Below, in pieces: positions 8,930-19,039 of a stretch of 64,000 nucleotides of DNA. The stretch is from positions 67,054 through 131,053 of the forward strand of contig SVKD01000004.1 in the NCBI GenBank assembly GCA_015068645.1, given 5' to 3'. The position numbers and the translations under genes were made by a program. Under the pieces are notes generated by a model, which worked only from the letters and a program-made list of their open reading frames with translations, was not told the origin of the DNA and searched no databases. Positions within the stretch are counted from its first letter, which is position 1. Each line of letters opens with the position of its first letter. The DNA comes from Oscillospiraceae bacterium. GTDB taxonomy: Bacteria; Bacillota; Clostridia; UMGS1840.

Positions 8930-9732
8930 AAGATATTACCATCGGGCAGTATTACCCGTCAGAATCGGTGGTTCATAAATTAGATCCGAGATTAAAAATA
9001 TTACTCACCTTAGCGTACATTGTTGCCATTTTCTTTATCGGTAACTTTTGGGGTTTTTTGGCACTTGGCGTAGGCTGTGTGCTTCTTTCAAAAGTTTCTC
9101 AAATTCCATTTAAGTATATGCTGAAAAGTGTAAAACCATTGGCTGTTCTGATGGCAATTACCGCACTGCTCAACCTGTTTATGACAGACGGTAAGGTGTT
9201 GTGGCAGTGGGGAATACTCAAGGTTACCCAAGAAGGAATTTCAATGGCGGTATTGATGTTGTTTCGAGTGGTTTTTTTAGTGTTGGGAACATCCTTTTTA
9301 ACCTACACCACTACTCCTATTACCTTAACTGCCGGGATTGAAAGTTTATTAAAACCGTTAAAGAAAATCAAAGTACCTGCTCATGAAATTGCAATGATGA
9401 TGTCCATTGCCCTTCGCTTTATTCCTACCTTGATTGAGGAAACCGACAAAATTATGGCAGCGCAAAAAGCAAGAGGTGCTGCTTTATCCGAAGGGAATAT
9501 TTTAAAACGTGCAAAAGCATTGATTCCTATTTTGATTCCCTTGTTTATTTCTGCTTTCCGCCGTGCGGATGAACTGGCGGTTGCTATGGAATCCCGTTGC
9601 TATCACGGGGGAGAAAACCGTACCAAAATGAACGCACTTCATTACGGTAAAAAAGACACTGTTGCATTTTTGATTTTTGCAGTTGCTTTCACGGGAATTC
9701 TTTCCTTAAATCTTTTGGGAGGAATTTTATGA
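8923..9732 (+). CDS. ecfT: Energy-coupling factor transporter transmembrane protein
   Basis: Membrane scaffold joining the two ATPases to a substrate-binding S component. The 269-residue protein has four to six hydrophobic helices. Near the C-terminal side it carries the two Ala-Arg-Gly-like coupling motifs that insert into the ATPases: QKARGA and MESRCY (the second with Ser and Cys in place of Ala and Gly). It overlaps ecfA2 at the 5' end and truA by 4 bases (ATGA) at the 3' end, so ecfA1-ecfA2-ecfT-truA form one operon, a frequent arrangement in Firmicutes. Confidence 0.92.
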   Translation: MLKDITIGQYYPSESVVHKLDPRLKILLTLAYIVAIFFIGNFWGFLALGVGCVLLSKVSQIPFKYMLKSVKPLAVLMAITALLNLFMTDGKVLWQWGILKVTQEGISMAVLMLFRVVFLVLGTSFLTYTTTPITLTAGIESLLKPLKKIKVPAHEIAMMMSIALRFIPTLIEETDKIMAAQKARGAALSEGNILKRAKALIPILIPLFISAFRRADELAVAMESRCYHGGENRTKMNALHYGKKDTVAFLIFAVAFTGILSLNLLGGIL

Positions 9733-10490
9733 GGAATTTACTGTTTCAGATTTCCTATGATGGCACCAATTATCACGGCTTTCAGTGTCAGGATGGGCAG
9801 ATTACGATTCAGAGTGAGTTGGAACGGGTACTCAACATTCTTACAAGCGAGAATTTGCGTATTACAGGTTGCGGCAGAACCGATGCAGGGGTTCACGCCA
9901 TCCGTTACTATTTTAATGTGAAAACCGAGTCTCCCATTCCTTGTGACCGATTTGTATTGGCGATGAATTCTCTGCTTCCTGATGATATTACGGTGCGATG
10001 CTGTCGGGAAGTTCCCGAGGATTTTCACGCCCGCTTTTCTCCAAAATACAAAACCTACGTGTATCGGATTTTAAATAAGCGGAATCCCGAAGCACTTCGG
10101 TTCCGCAGGAGCTATTTTTATCCCATTATGCTGGATATTAAAAAAATGCAGGATGCCTGCAATGTCATTATCGGAGAAAAGGATTTCCGTTGCTTTATGG
10201 CATCAGGAGGACAGGTAAAAACAACCGTCAGAAATGTGATGGAGTTAAGCGTTACTCCTGTGGATGACGAAATTGAAATCCGTGTCAGTGCCAACGGATT
10301 CTTGTATAATATGGTGCGCATTATCGTTGGGACTCTGATTCAGATCGGAATTGGCAAGATGACCAAGGAAGAACTGGGTAAGATTATTGCTGAAAAAAAT
10401 CGTACCGATGCGGGAATGACCGTTCCGCCTTACGGCTTGTATTTATACGACGTATACTATGAATTAGATGAAAGGACCGAGTCGCAATGA
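9729..10490 (+). CDS. truA: tRNA pseudouridine(38-40) synthase
   Basis: TruA converts uridines 38-40 of the tRNA anticodon stem to pseudouridine. The 253-residue length fits the family (about 245-270). The catalytic aspartate is D52 within GCGRTDAGVHA, and the C-terminal half has the conserved NGFLYNMVRIIVGTL segment. It overlaps ecfT by 4 bases upstream and the next gene by 4 bases downstream, so all three are translationally coupled. Confidence 0.96.
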   Translation: MRNLLFQISYDGTNYHGFQCQDGQITIQSELERVLNILTSENLRITGCGRTDAGVHAIRYYFNVKTESPIPCDRFVLAMNSLLPDDITVRCCREVPEDFHARFSPKYKTYVYRILNKRNPEALRFRRSYFYPIMLDIKKMQDACNVIIGEKDFRCFMASGGQVKTTVRNVMELSVTPVDDEIEIRVSANGFLYNMVRIIVGTLIQIGIGKMTKEELGKIIAEKNRTDAGMTVPPYGLYLYDVYYELDERTESQ

Positions 10491-11650
10491 ATAAAGAAAC
10501 GACGAATGTTGACGAACAACAGGAAGAAGGAAAACTACGTCTTACAAAAACAACAGACACCAATTTTCTAAAATCCAAATGGATTTGGATGATTGTTGGG
10601 ATAGTTGTGATATTGTTGGGAGTAACCTATCTGTATCATATTGAGGTGTTTCCCATTTACCCACCTGCCAAAACCGTTCATTACACAGCCAATGAGCATC
10701 CTTGTGGTATTTATTTACAAGACACCTATTATTTCACTACATCTGATGGAGTCAAAGCAGTGGATATCAAGGGCCGTGATGCAAAATCTGAGATTGCTTC
10801 ATCCATTGCACCGTTTTTAAAAGCAATGACTGAACCGATTTTCGAAAAGAGCAACCAAAGTATTTTGGTTTATGACATTCGCGGAACTTCTGCTTTGTTG
10901 TATGATGATACGGGAATTGTGAGTCCCTTTAATTTTAACGGACAGATTATTCGCGCAAGAATGAATGCTGATGGTGATTTTGTGGTGATTGTGGATGAAG
11001 ATGGAAGTAAATCTGCAGTAAAGCTGTATGATATGTACGGAAATGAAAAATTCACCTGGTATTCCGGAACAGGATATGTGGTGGATGCCACCATCAATCC
11101 GGAGAATGATACGATGGCGGTTCTTACCAATGAAATTTCAGAAACTGGTGTTACTGCGAAAGTATTGTTTTTCAAAATGGACAACCCGGAGCCTGTAAAA
11201 GGGCAGGTTGTGGATAATCAGGTGGGAGCATCTGTTTCTTATGTAAAAGATAAAATCTATGTATTGTGTGCTAACGGACTTTATTTATTGGAAGACGGTG
11301 AAAAAGCTGATTTGATTTGTGATGTGTCCAATCGGGAATTAAAAACGTTTGATTATTTTACTGATGGTTCAGCTTTGCTTTGTTTCGGTGGAGATACCGT
11401 GGATACCTATCAGTGTGAAGTATACGATTTGAACGGAAAACGAACTGCACAGTTCGGATTGACCGCTTTTGTAAAAATTGGAGACATTGCGGATGATAAA
11501 TTTGTAGTTCATACAAGAAAAGAATTTTTCAATGTGACCAAACGCGGTAAAATTATAAAAAGCGAAGTAATGGATTATGATATTCACCATGTGTCTTATT
11601 TCCAGAATCGTGTAGCTGTAATGGGGTATGGTGAAATGACTCTTCAGTAA
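10487..11650 (+). CDS. DUF5711-like membrane-anchored beta-propeller-type protein
   Basis: The 387-residue protein has a polar N-terminus of about 28 residues, one transmembrane helix (roughly 30-51, WIWMIVGIVVILLGVTYLY) and a long extracytoplasmic region of short beta-type repeats that resembles a degenerate beta-propeller. Its make-up and its place between truA and a cvpA-like gene match DUF5711 proteins of Clostridia as I remember them; this needs a profile search. There is no enzyme motif and function is unknown. The start overlaps truA by 4 bases. Confidence 0.65.
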   Translation: MNKETTNVDEQQEEGKLRLTKTTDTNFLKSKWIWMIVGIVVILLGVTYLYHIEVFPIYPPAKTVHYTANEHPCGIYLQDTYYFTTSDGVKAVDIKGRDAKSEIASSIAPFLKAMTEPIFEKSNQSILVYDIRGTSALLYDDTGIVSPFNFNGQIIRARMNADGDFVVIVDEDGSKSAVKLYDMYGNEKFTWYSGTGYVVDATINPENDTMAVLTNEISETGVTAKVLFFKMDNPEPVKGQVVDNQVGASVSYVKDKIYVLCANGLYLLEDGEKADLICDVSNRELKTFDYFTDGSALLCFGGDTVDTYQCEVYDLNGKRTAQFGLTAFVKIGDIADDKFVVHTRKEFFNVTKRGKIIKSEVMDYDIHHVSYFQNRVAVMGYGEMTLQ

Positions 11651-11688
11651 TTTTGACATAGGCTTTAGATAGAAAGGAGAGAATTCTT

Positions 11689-12303
11689 ATGTTGGATTTT
11701 ATTTTTGTAGTAGGTTTGGCAATTGCTCTTTATCTGGGTTATCGCTCAGGATTTGCCAGTGCTTTAGTGGGTTTTGTCAGCATTATTTTATCTGCTTTCG
11801 GAGGATATTTGTTTTATCCTGCGTTTGCGGTTGTGTTAACGAAGACACCTTTATATAATATGGTACATAGCAGTGTGCTCGCCGGTGTGCAAGGATATGT
11901 TGCGAAAAGTGTAAACCAGCCTGATTTGTTTCAGCGCTATAAAGTAACTACCGTGGAACTTTTAACTTCTAAGATGGCAGAAGGGGTTTCTGCTGTAATT
12001 ATTAATATCATCAGTATTATTATCATTTTCTTCTTGCTGCGGTTGGTGTTGTTTATTTTGAAAAAATCGACAAAATTTATCAATCGTATTCCCGTGCTTG
12101 GTAAAATCAATCAATGGGCGGGCATGTTGCTAACAGGATCATCATTTGTTGTGGCATGTTTTGCCATTGTGGCAGTTATGTTTTTACCTCCGGCAAATAC
12201 TAGCGAATTATCTCGTGATATGCGCCAGAAAATTGATAGTTCCATTATTGTAAAACCGGTGATGAAATGTAATTTCTTTGTGGATTACGATAGTTTGAAA
12301 TAA
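11689..12303 (+). CDS. CvpA family membrane protein
   Basis: A 204-residue protein with about four hydrophobic segments. The N-terminal LGYRSGFASALVGF stretch is the CvpA signature Gly-rich turn between helices 1 and 2. E. coli CvpA is needed for colicin V production; Firmicutes relatives (YshB type) are linked loosely to envelope homeostasis. The start has a strong AAAGGAGAG site 8 bases upstream. It sits between the DUF5711-like gene and ligA and is probably co-transcribed. Confidence 0.8.
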   Translation: MLDFIFVVGLAIALYLGYRSGFASALVGFVSIILSAFGGYLFYPAFAVVLTKTPLYNMVHSSVLAGVQGYVAKSVNQPDLFQRYKVTTVELLTSKMAEGVSAVIINIISIIIIFFLLRLVLFILKKSTKFINRIPVLGKINQWAGMLLTGSSFVVACFAIVAVMFLPPANTSELSRDMRQKIDSSIIVKPVMKCNFFVDYDSLK

Positions 12304-12312
12304 GTGCTGTAA

Positions 12313-14307
<1,995 letters not shown>

Positions 14308-14329
14308 AGGATTCTCAGAAATTTAGGAC

Positions 14330-14358
14330 TTGATTTTTTTTTCACAATGTGCTATAAT
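14330..14358 (+). promoter_or_regulatory. Sigma-A type promoter for the HisB-like gene unit
   Basis: TTGATT (14330-14335) and a perfect TATAAT (14353-14358) are spaced by 17 bases. Transcription would start near 14365, just in front of a perfect inverted repeat. Confidence 0.75.
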
Positions 14359-14368
14359 ACCATTTATG

Positions 14369-14385
14369 TATATTCTATGAATATA
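14369..14385. promoter_or_regulatory. Perfect inverted repeat at the predicted transcript start (candidate operator)
   Basis: TATATTC (14369-14375) is mirrored by GAATATA (14379-14385) around TAT. It covers about +5 to +21 of the predicted transcript, a position where a bound repressor would block initiation. The binding protein is not known, and an AT-rich palindrome can arise by chance. Confidence 0.35.
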
Positions 14386-14405
14386 TGAAAGAAAGGAAAA
14401 ACCTT

Positions 14406-15032
14406 ATGAAAACTACTGTCACCGTAACACGTACCACAACTGAATCCAATATGAAGGTAGCTTGTGATTTTCGTGCACTTGCAGCAGATTATCGCAAGAA
14501 AATCAACACACCTTACCCGTTTTTAAATCATATGATTGAACATATTGCATATCGGGCAGGGATTACTGTGGAAACCGATGTTTGCTTAAATACTTTTGTA
14601 TTATCACATGTAGTTTTTGAGGATTTGGGCATCGCTTTCGGGAAAGCTCTGAAAACCTATGTATCAGAAAATGCAGCCTCCGGCGTTACCGGTTTTGGTG
14701 ACGGTATTGGTATTATTGACGAAGCATATGCGGAAGCAGCAATCAGCTTTGAAGACCGTGCTTATTTTAATTTTACCAATGATGCAGGAAAACTTGCAGA
14801 CACAACCGAAGGAGTAGCTACCGAAGATTTATTTGTGTTCTTGGAAGGTGTGGCGCAAGGAGCACAGGCAACCTTACATATCAATTTAAGAAAAGGCACC
14901 AATATGCATCATATTTTCGAAGCGATTTACCGCGCATTTGGTATTTGTCTGAAAAATGCCTTGTATTGTGATGAAGCCAGAATTGGCTTAACTTCAGGCG
15001 TTGCAGGAAAAATAGATTTTGTCATTGAATAA
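14406..15032 (+). CDS. Divergent HisB-like (imidazoleglycerol-phosphate dehydratase fold) protein
   Basis: The 208-residue protein aligns end to end with HisB: VTRTTTE N-terminus, FLNHMIEH for FLDHMLDQ, LSHVVFED for DDHHTVED, IDEAY for MDEAL, ATEDLFVFL for xTExxxHFF, and TNMHHIFEA for the second HHxxxE. H42, H68, E72, H168, H169 and E172 are kept, but the second His of HHxxE is V69 and the His of the TExxxH segment is V144. The two-manganese site is therefore altered and authentic histidine-biosynthesis activity is doubtful. No other his gene is near. The ATG at 14406 follows GAAAGGAAA. A HAD phosphatase gene follows; E. coli HisB fuses a HAD phosphatase to this domain, but the HAD here is of a different subtype. 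Confidence 0.75.
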   Translation: MKTTVTVTRTTTESNMKVACDFRALAADYRKKINTPYPFLNHMIEHIAYRAGITVETDVCLNTFVLSHVVFEDLGIAFGKALKTYVSENAASGVTGFGDGIGIIDEAYAEAAISFEDRAYFNFTNDAGKLADTTEGVATEDLFVFLEGVAQGAQATLHINLRKGTNMHHIFEAIYRAFGICLKNALYCDEARIGLTSGVAGKIDFVIE

Positions 15033-15070
15033 TTTTTTATAAATCATCTTAAAAAGATAGGAGAAATATT

Positions 15071-16117
15071 ATGGACGACGGGCATTCCGGGAAGTTTAGC
15101 ACTGTACTGTTTGATTTAGACGGTGTGATTACCGGCGAACAAGCCTATTGGAAGGCGGCAGCACTAACCGTATATGAGTATTTTCACGAAGATCTGGAGT
15201 TGAACAGTGAATTCTGTTATGAAGAAGTGGATTCCATTATGGATACTGTTTTTTCGTATCAGGAAACTGTGGTTACTTTAAAATCATTGGGACTAAATTC
15301 CAATTGGGATTTGGCGTATGCGGTGATTTTAACTACTGATATTTTAAAAAGCGAGGGAATTGAAGACGAAGAAATCTTTGGCATGGTTCCTGAGTTTTTG
15401 GCAGATAAAAATATTTTGGCACCTGAGCTTTTGGAAGTGTTGGCGCAGGAATATGAAGAAATTTTCAACTACCCTGAGGGTTATGCCAGAAAGGGTGGCG
15501 AATTTTACGACGAAATTGTAAAAAAATTTCAGCATTGGTATCTTGGGGATGATGGTTATATGGCTTGCTATCACGAGAAGTTACCCATGGAAAAAGGAAA
15601 TATAGGGTTAGTGGATTTGGAAGAACCTTTGTTGGGGTTATCTGAAACTCAAACTTTATTAAAAAAACTTCACAATGCAGGATATACCTTAGGCATTGGA
15701 AGCGGACGACCACGTCAGGAATTAGAACGCCCTTTGAAAAATTGGGGAGTTTTTGACTGCTTTGATCAAGAAAGAATTGTTAGCTATGATGACGTTCTGT
15801 TTTGGCAAAATGAATATCAAAAATTATATCATTCCGATGAAAAATTTGTAAAACCCCATCCGTTTCAGTTTGTAAAGGGAGCTTTGGGGAAAGAGTTTTC
15901 GTTGGAATCTATAAAAAACAAACGAGATTTCAGCCATGTTTTAGTGGTGGGAGACGCTCTATGTGATTTAATTGCAGCACATGATGCAGGGTGTAAATTC
16001 TGCGCTGTGTTAACCGGGGTAGACGGCAAGGATGCCCGCACTTTTTTTGAAAATATGGGAGCAGATTATATTCTGGAAGATGCAACCGAACTTCCTGAGA
16101 TTCTGCTGTCGAAGTAA
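15071..16117 (+). CDS. HAD-superfamily hydrolase with large cap insertion
   Basis: The 348-residue protein has HAD motif I FDLDGVIT (D15 nucleophile, D17 acid), motif II in LGIGSGRPR near residue 218, a lysine in the KPHPFQF segment and motif III VVGDALCDL with its metal-binding acids. Between motifs I and II there are about 190 residues, far more than a usual C1 cap (about 80), mostly helical and acidic. Substrate cannot be told from sequence; phosphatase or phosphoglycolate-phosphatase-like activity is the default for this group. The ATG follows ATAGGAG. It lies 38 bases after the HisB-like gene and 26 bases before the fumarase-type gene. Confidence 0.82.
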   Translation: MDDGHSGKFSTVLFDLDGVITGEQAYWKAAALTVYEYFHEDLELNSEFCYEEVDSIMDTVFSYQETVVTLKSLGLNSNWDLAYAVILTTDILKSEGIEDEEIFGMVPEFLADKNILAPELLEVLAQEYEEIFNYPEGYARKGGEFYDEIVKKFQHWYLGDDGYMACYHEKLPMEKGNIGLVDLEEPLLGLSETQTLLKKLHNAGYTLGIGSGRPRQELERPLKNWGVFDCFDQERIVSYDDVLFWQNEYQKLYHSDEKFVKPHPFQFVKGALGKEFSLESIKNKRDFSHVLVVGDALCDLIAAHDAGCKFCAVLTGVDGKDARTFFENMGADYILEDATELPEILLSK

Positions 16118-16143
16118 TAACTGACTGAGAAAGGAAAAATTGT

Positions 16144-16671
16144 ATGGAAATCAAATTGCACACTTCAGAAGTTGAAAAAATCAAAAACTTAAAAGCAGGG
16201 GATATGGTTCTGCTTTCCGGCGTAATTTATACCGCCAGAGATGCTGCTCATAAGAGAATGACCGATGCCTTGGCAGCAGGGGAAGAATTACCTTTGGATA
16301 TTAAAGATGCAATCATTTATTATGCAGGTCCCACTCCTCCGAAGCCGGGTGAAGTAATTGGTTCTTGCGGACCTACCACCAGCTACCGTATGGATAAGTA
16401 TGCTCCCACTCTGCTGGATGAAGGTCAGTTGGGTATGATTGGAAAAGGTCTTCGTAACCAGGATGTTATCGATGCGGTAAAACGTAATGAAGGTATTTAT
16501 TTTGCTGCAATCGGTGGCGCAGGTGCGTTAATCTCCAAATCTATCAAAAAAGCAGAAGTGATTGCTTATGAAGATTTAGGAGCAGAAGCACTGCGTAGAT
16601 TAGAAGTGGAAGATTTATCTTTAACCGTGGTAATTGATAAAGACGGTAATAACCTGTATGACAGAGCCTAA
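16144..16671 (+). CDS. Class I fumarate hydratase/tartrate dehydratase beta-type subunit, without adjacent alpha subunit
   Basis: The 175-residue protein matches the C-terminal (beta) domain of class I Fe-S hydro-lyases (FumA C-terminus, TtdB), with the signature region YAGPTPPKPGEVIGSCGPTT near residues 60-79 and the GKGLRN and AAIGGAGAL motifs. In two-subunit enzymes the alpha chain carries the 4Fe-4S ligands and is normally encoded immediately upstream; here that place is taken by a HAD gene. Its partner must be encoded elsewhere for fumarase activity. The ATG follows GAAAGGAAAA. Whether the substrate is fumarate or tartrate is not resolved. Confidence 0.85.
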   Translation: MEIKLHTSEVEKIKNLKAGDMVLLSGVIYTARDAAHKRMTDALAAGEELPLDIKDAIIYYAGPTPPKPGEVIGSCGPTTSYRMDKYAPTLLDEGQLGMIGKGLRNQDVIDAVKRNEGIYFAAIGGAGALISKSIKKAEVIAYEDLGAEALRRLEVEDLSLTVVIDKDGNNLYDRA

Positions 16672-17368
16672 GAAAAAAGCGGTACAAAGCACTGTGCATG
16701 ATGGTCATCGGAAGAGACTTCGTTCCAAATTGCTTTCTTCTCAGTTTGATTATCTTTGTCAGCACGAGCTTTTGGAATTGCTGTTGTTTTATTCCATTCC
16801 AAGAAAAGATACCAATGAGCTTGCACATACCATTTTGAATTACTATGGGAACAATTTTTCTACGGTATTTGAAGCAAGCCCCGGTGAACTTAGTAAAATT
16901 CCCGGTGTGGGAGAAAATACAGCTGCACTGATTACATTGGTGAAATGTATTATTCGGGAACTCGAGAAAGAAAAGTTGAAAGAAACTCAAATATTAACAA
17001 CTACCCAAGAAATTGGAGATTTTGTAATTCATTTGTTTTCCGGACACCGAAATGAAGTGTTTTATGCTATCTTTTTAAATAATAACAATAAAGTGATTTC
17101 GTATACCAAAATCACGGAAGGTTCTGTGAACGAAATCACTGTGGAATCACGTAGAATCGTGGAAGAAGCTTTGAAATTTCCGAAGACGAAACAGGTGATT
17201 TTAGCTCATAATCATCCCAGTGGAAATCTTGCTCCAAGTGGTGCGGATATGGATACTACCAGGTTGATTACCAGAGCATTAAACACCATAGATATTCGTG
17301 TTCGGGACCATCTTGTGGTATCAGGCAACAAATTTTACAGTTTTTTAGAAAATGAACTGCTTTTTTGA
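16658..17368 (+). CDS. radC: RadC/JAB-domain protein
   Basis: A 236-residue RadC family protein. An N-terminal helix-hairpin-helix region (LSKIPGVGENTAALI) precedes a JAB/MPN metalloprotease-like domain with the full JAMM motif: H184, H186 and D197 in HNHPSGNLAPSGAD. Despite the name, a role in DNA repair is unproven. The ATG at 16658 overlaps the end of the preceding gene by 14 bases; an in-frame TTG at 16634 is possible but less likely, as the protein then starts inside the neighbouring frame with no better ribosome site. Its 3' end overlaps the convergent gerAB by 34 bases. Confidence 0.88.
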   Translation: MTEPKKKAVQSTVHDGHRKRLRSKLLSSQFDYLCQHELLELLLFYSIPRKDTNELAHTILNYYGNNFSTVFEASPGELSKIPGVGENTAALITLVKCIIRELEKEKLKETQILTTTQEIGDFVIHLFSGHRNEVFYAIFLNNNNKVISYTKITEGSVNEITVESRRIVEEALKFPKTKQVILAHNHPSGNLAPSGADMDTTRLITRALNTIDIRVRDHLVVSGNKFYSFLENELLF

Positions 17369-18429
17369 TTTTTTCCAAGAAAGAATAAAAGCAGTGGGAC
17401 ACCTACCGTAAACGGCAGAAACAAAAGCGAAACTGCCGGATAATAAGTCGATAAATCGGTTGGAATCAATCCGGAAATATACAATAGAAACAGGAAAATA
17501 ACAGCTGAAAATGCTGTTATTTTTTTTGTTTTGTGAGTAGAAAATCCAACAGTTTCCAACAATTTACAAGTTGCTTTTACCCCAACAAAAAGACAAAGAG
17601 CACCGTATAAAATATCGCAAAAAGAGTAGGAAAGGGTTATTAAAGATTCGGCATTTTCCACCACAATTCCAACTTCCACCAAAGAGGCGGAAAAGTAAGT
17701 TGGAAACCTGATTTTTTGCAGTAAATTTTCTCCCAGCAGATTGACATTGAAAAGATAAACCAAGGAAAATAATATGGTGGTAATAAGCCCGGATTTGAGA
17801 GAGAGTTTCCCGATGTGTTCGGGGTTTTGCAAGTGGTCAAAAAGAATCCATAAAAATGTGATTTCAGAAAAAGGAGAACAAAAAATCTGCCATCCCTGTT
17901 TTGCAAACTGAGTGGGAGATGAGGGGAGAGGTAACGTAATATTCCGAATTTCTTTTACCCCGAGAGTCAGCAATAAAATCACTGAAATTATCACGATCGG
18001 AAGAATAATCTCTGCATATCTTCCCATGATTTTGATGCCCTTTAAGCAAAGATAAGCAGTCAGAAGTAACATAAAAAATAATCCTATGGTAACGGGAAAA
18101 TTTGTGGTTACGGAAAATTGAATAAAATCCATATAGTTTGTGATGCTTAAAAAACTTGCAGAAAAACTGAAAATCGCCACAAAAACCAAAAAAATTTGAT
18201 TGCCGATTTTGCCAAAAAGCTGATGGGTCAATGAAAAAAAATCATGAGCACTATGTTTGATTGTAAGTTTTTGAAACATCAGGGTGAGCACTGCAAAAAT
18301 TCCAAAACTGAGCCATACAGAAAGATATCCTGTTTTAGGTCCGCTGCCGTTCCCGCCGATTCCTGATAATACGTTGCCGAACAGGAATGCAGTAATTAAC
18401 GAAAAACCTTGTCGGTCAGTCAATTTCAT
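17335..18429 (-). CDS. gerAB: Spore germination receptor subunit B (GerAB family permease)
   Basis: The 364-residue integral membrane protein has about ten hydrophobic helices. It matches GerAB/YndE proteins of the APC transporter fold, which form the germinant-binding subunit of spore receptors in the inner spore membrane. The N-terminus MKLTDRQGFSLITAFLFGNV resembles the family start. It is the third gene of the ger operon (A-C-B order) and begins 15 bases after gerAC. Expression would be in the forespore. Its last codons overlap those of the convergent radC. The germinant cannot be predicted. Confidence 0.87.
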   Translation of the reverse strand: MKLTDRQGFSLITAFLFGNVLSGIGGNGSGPKTGYLSVWLSFGIFAVLTLMFQKLTIKHSAHDFFSLTHQLFGKIGNQIFLVFVAIFSFSASFLSITNYMDFIQFSVTTNFPVTIGLFFMLLLTAYLCLKGIKIMGRYAEIILPIVIISVILLLTLGVKEIRNITLPLPSSPTQFAKQGWQIFCSPFSEITFLWILFDHLQNPEHIGKLSLKSGLITTILFSLVYLFNVNLLGENLLQKIRFPTYFSASLVEVGIVVENAESLITLSYSFCDILYGALCLFVGVKATCKLLETVGFSTHKTKKITAFSAVIFLFLLYISGLIPTDLSTYYPAVSLLFLPFTVGVPLLLFFLGKNQKSSSFSKKL

Positions 18430-18444
18430 AGGATACCTTCTTTC

Positions 18445-19032
18445 TTATTTGGAGTTTTGAGTTTTTATATAAAATCCGTTTTCAGATAATGATACCGCCG
18501 GAATTTCATTGCTTATTTCGTTATCGCTTTTCACCAGTTGATACAGTTTGCAAAAATCGGCATCATTGTTTTTGTTTAGTTGCTCGTCAATGGTTAAACC
18601 AAAGGAGGTTCCTTCTTCGGATAGAAGCTTTTTTTCTGAGAAATCTGCTTTTAAAATAGAAATATCAGCCGGGACAATCCGGCAGTTCAGCAATTCTTCT
18701 AAAACAGCGTCTCTTTTTGATTCTGAAATTTTTTTGTCTAAGAGTAAAACTTTGGTACGGGAAAAATACAATGGAGTTTGGGATTCTTTTTTTAAGGAAG
18801 AAAAGCCTTTCTGCAAAGAGGATGCGGTTATCCGAATCGACTTACTTTCTTTTCCATTTTCTTCGTTGGAGAAGTTCATGCAATCTGCAATGAGGATATA
18901 TCGGTTCTGATTTTCACCCAAGAATAACCCGGTTACCACAGAAAGATTTCCTAATTCATTCTCTTTTGTACAACCTGTATGGATTCCTGAGATTGTTATC
19001 AAAAGAATTAACAGAATCAGTTTTTTTACCAT
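18445..19032 (-). CDS. gerAC: Short GerAC-type spore germination lipoprotein
   Basis: The protein has a lipoprotein signal, with a hydrophobic core followed by GIHTGC and Cys21 as the likely lipidated residue, and then a region matching domain 1 of Ger(x)C proteins (LGNLSVVTGLFLG..., FSRTKVLLLDKKISE). At 195 residues it is about half the usual 370-400, and the C-terminal Ger(x)C domains are absent. There is no room for a decayed remainder, because gerAB begins 15 bases later. The -3 lipobox residue is His instead of the common Leu. AAGGTGAG precedes the ATG. It could be a naturally minimal form or a deletion product. Confidence 0.78.
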   Translation of the reverse strand: MVKKLILLILLITISGIHTGCTKENELGNLSVVTGLFLGENQNRYILIADCMNFSNEENGKESKSIRITASSLQKGFSSLKKESQTPLYFSRTKVLLLDKKISESKRDAVLEELLNCRIVPADISILKADFSEKKLLSEEGTSFGLTIDEQLNKNNDADFCKLYQLVKSDNEISNEIPAVSLSENGFYIKTQNSK

Positions 19033-19039
19033 TTCGTTC

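Noticed and set aside
14406-17368. A histidine biosynthesis operon
   Set aside because: Only a degenerate HisB-like gene is present; neighbours are a HAD hydrolase, a fumarase-type subunit and radC.
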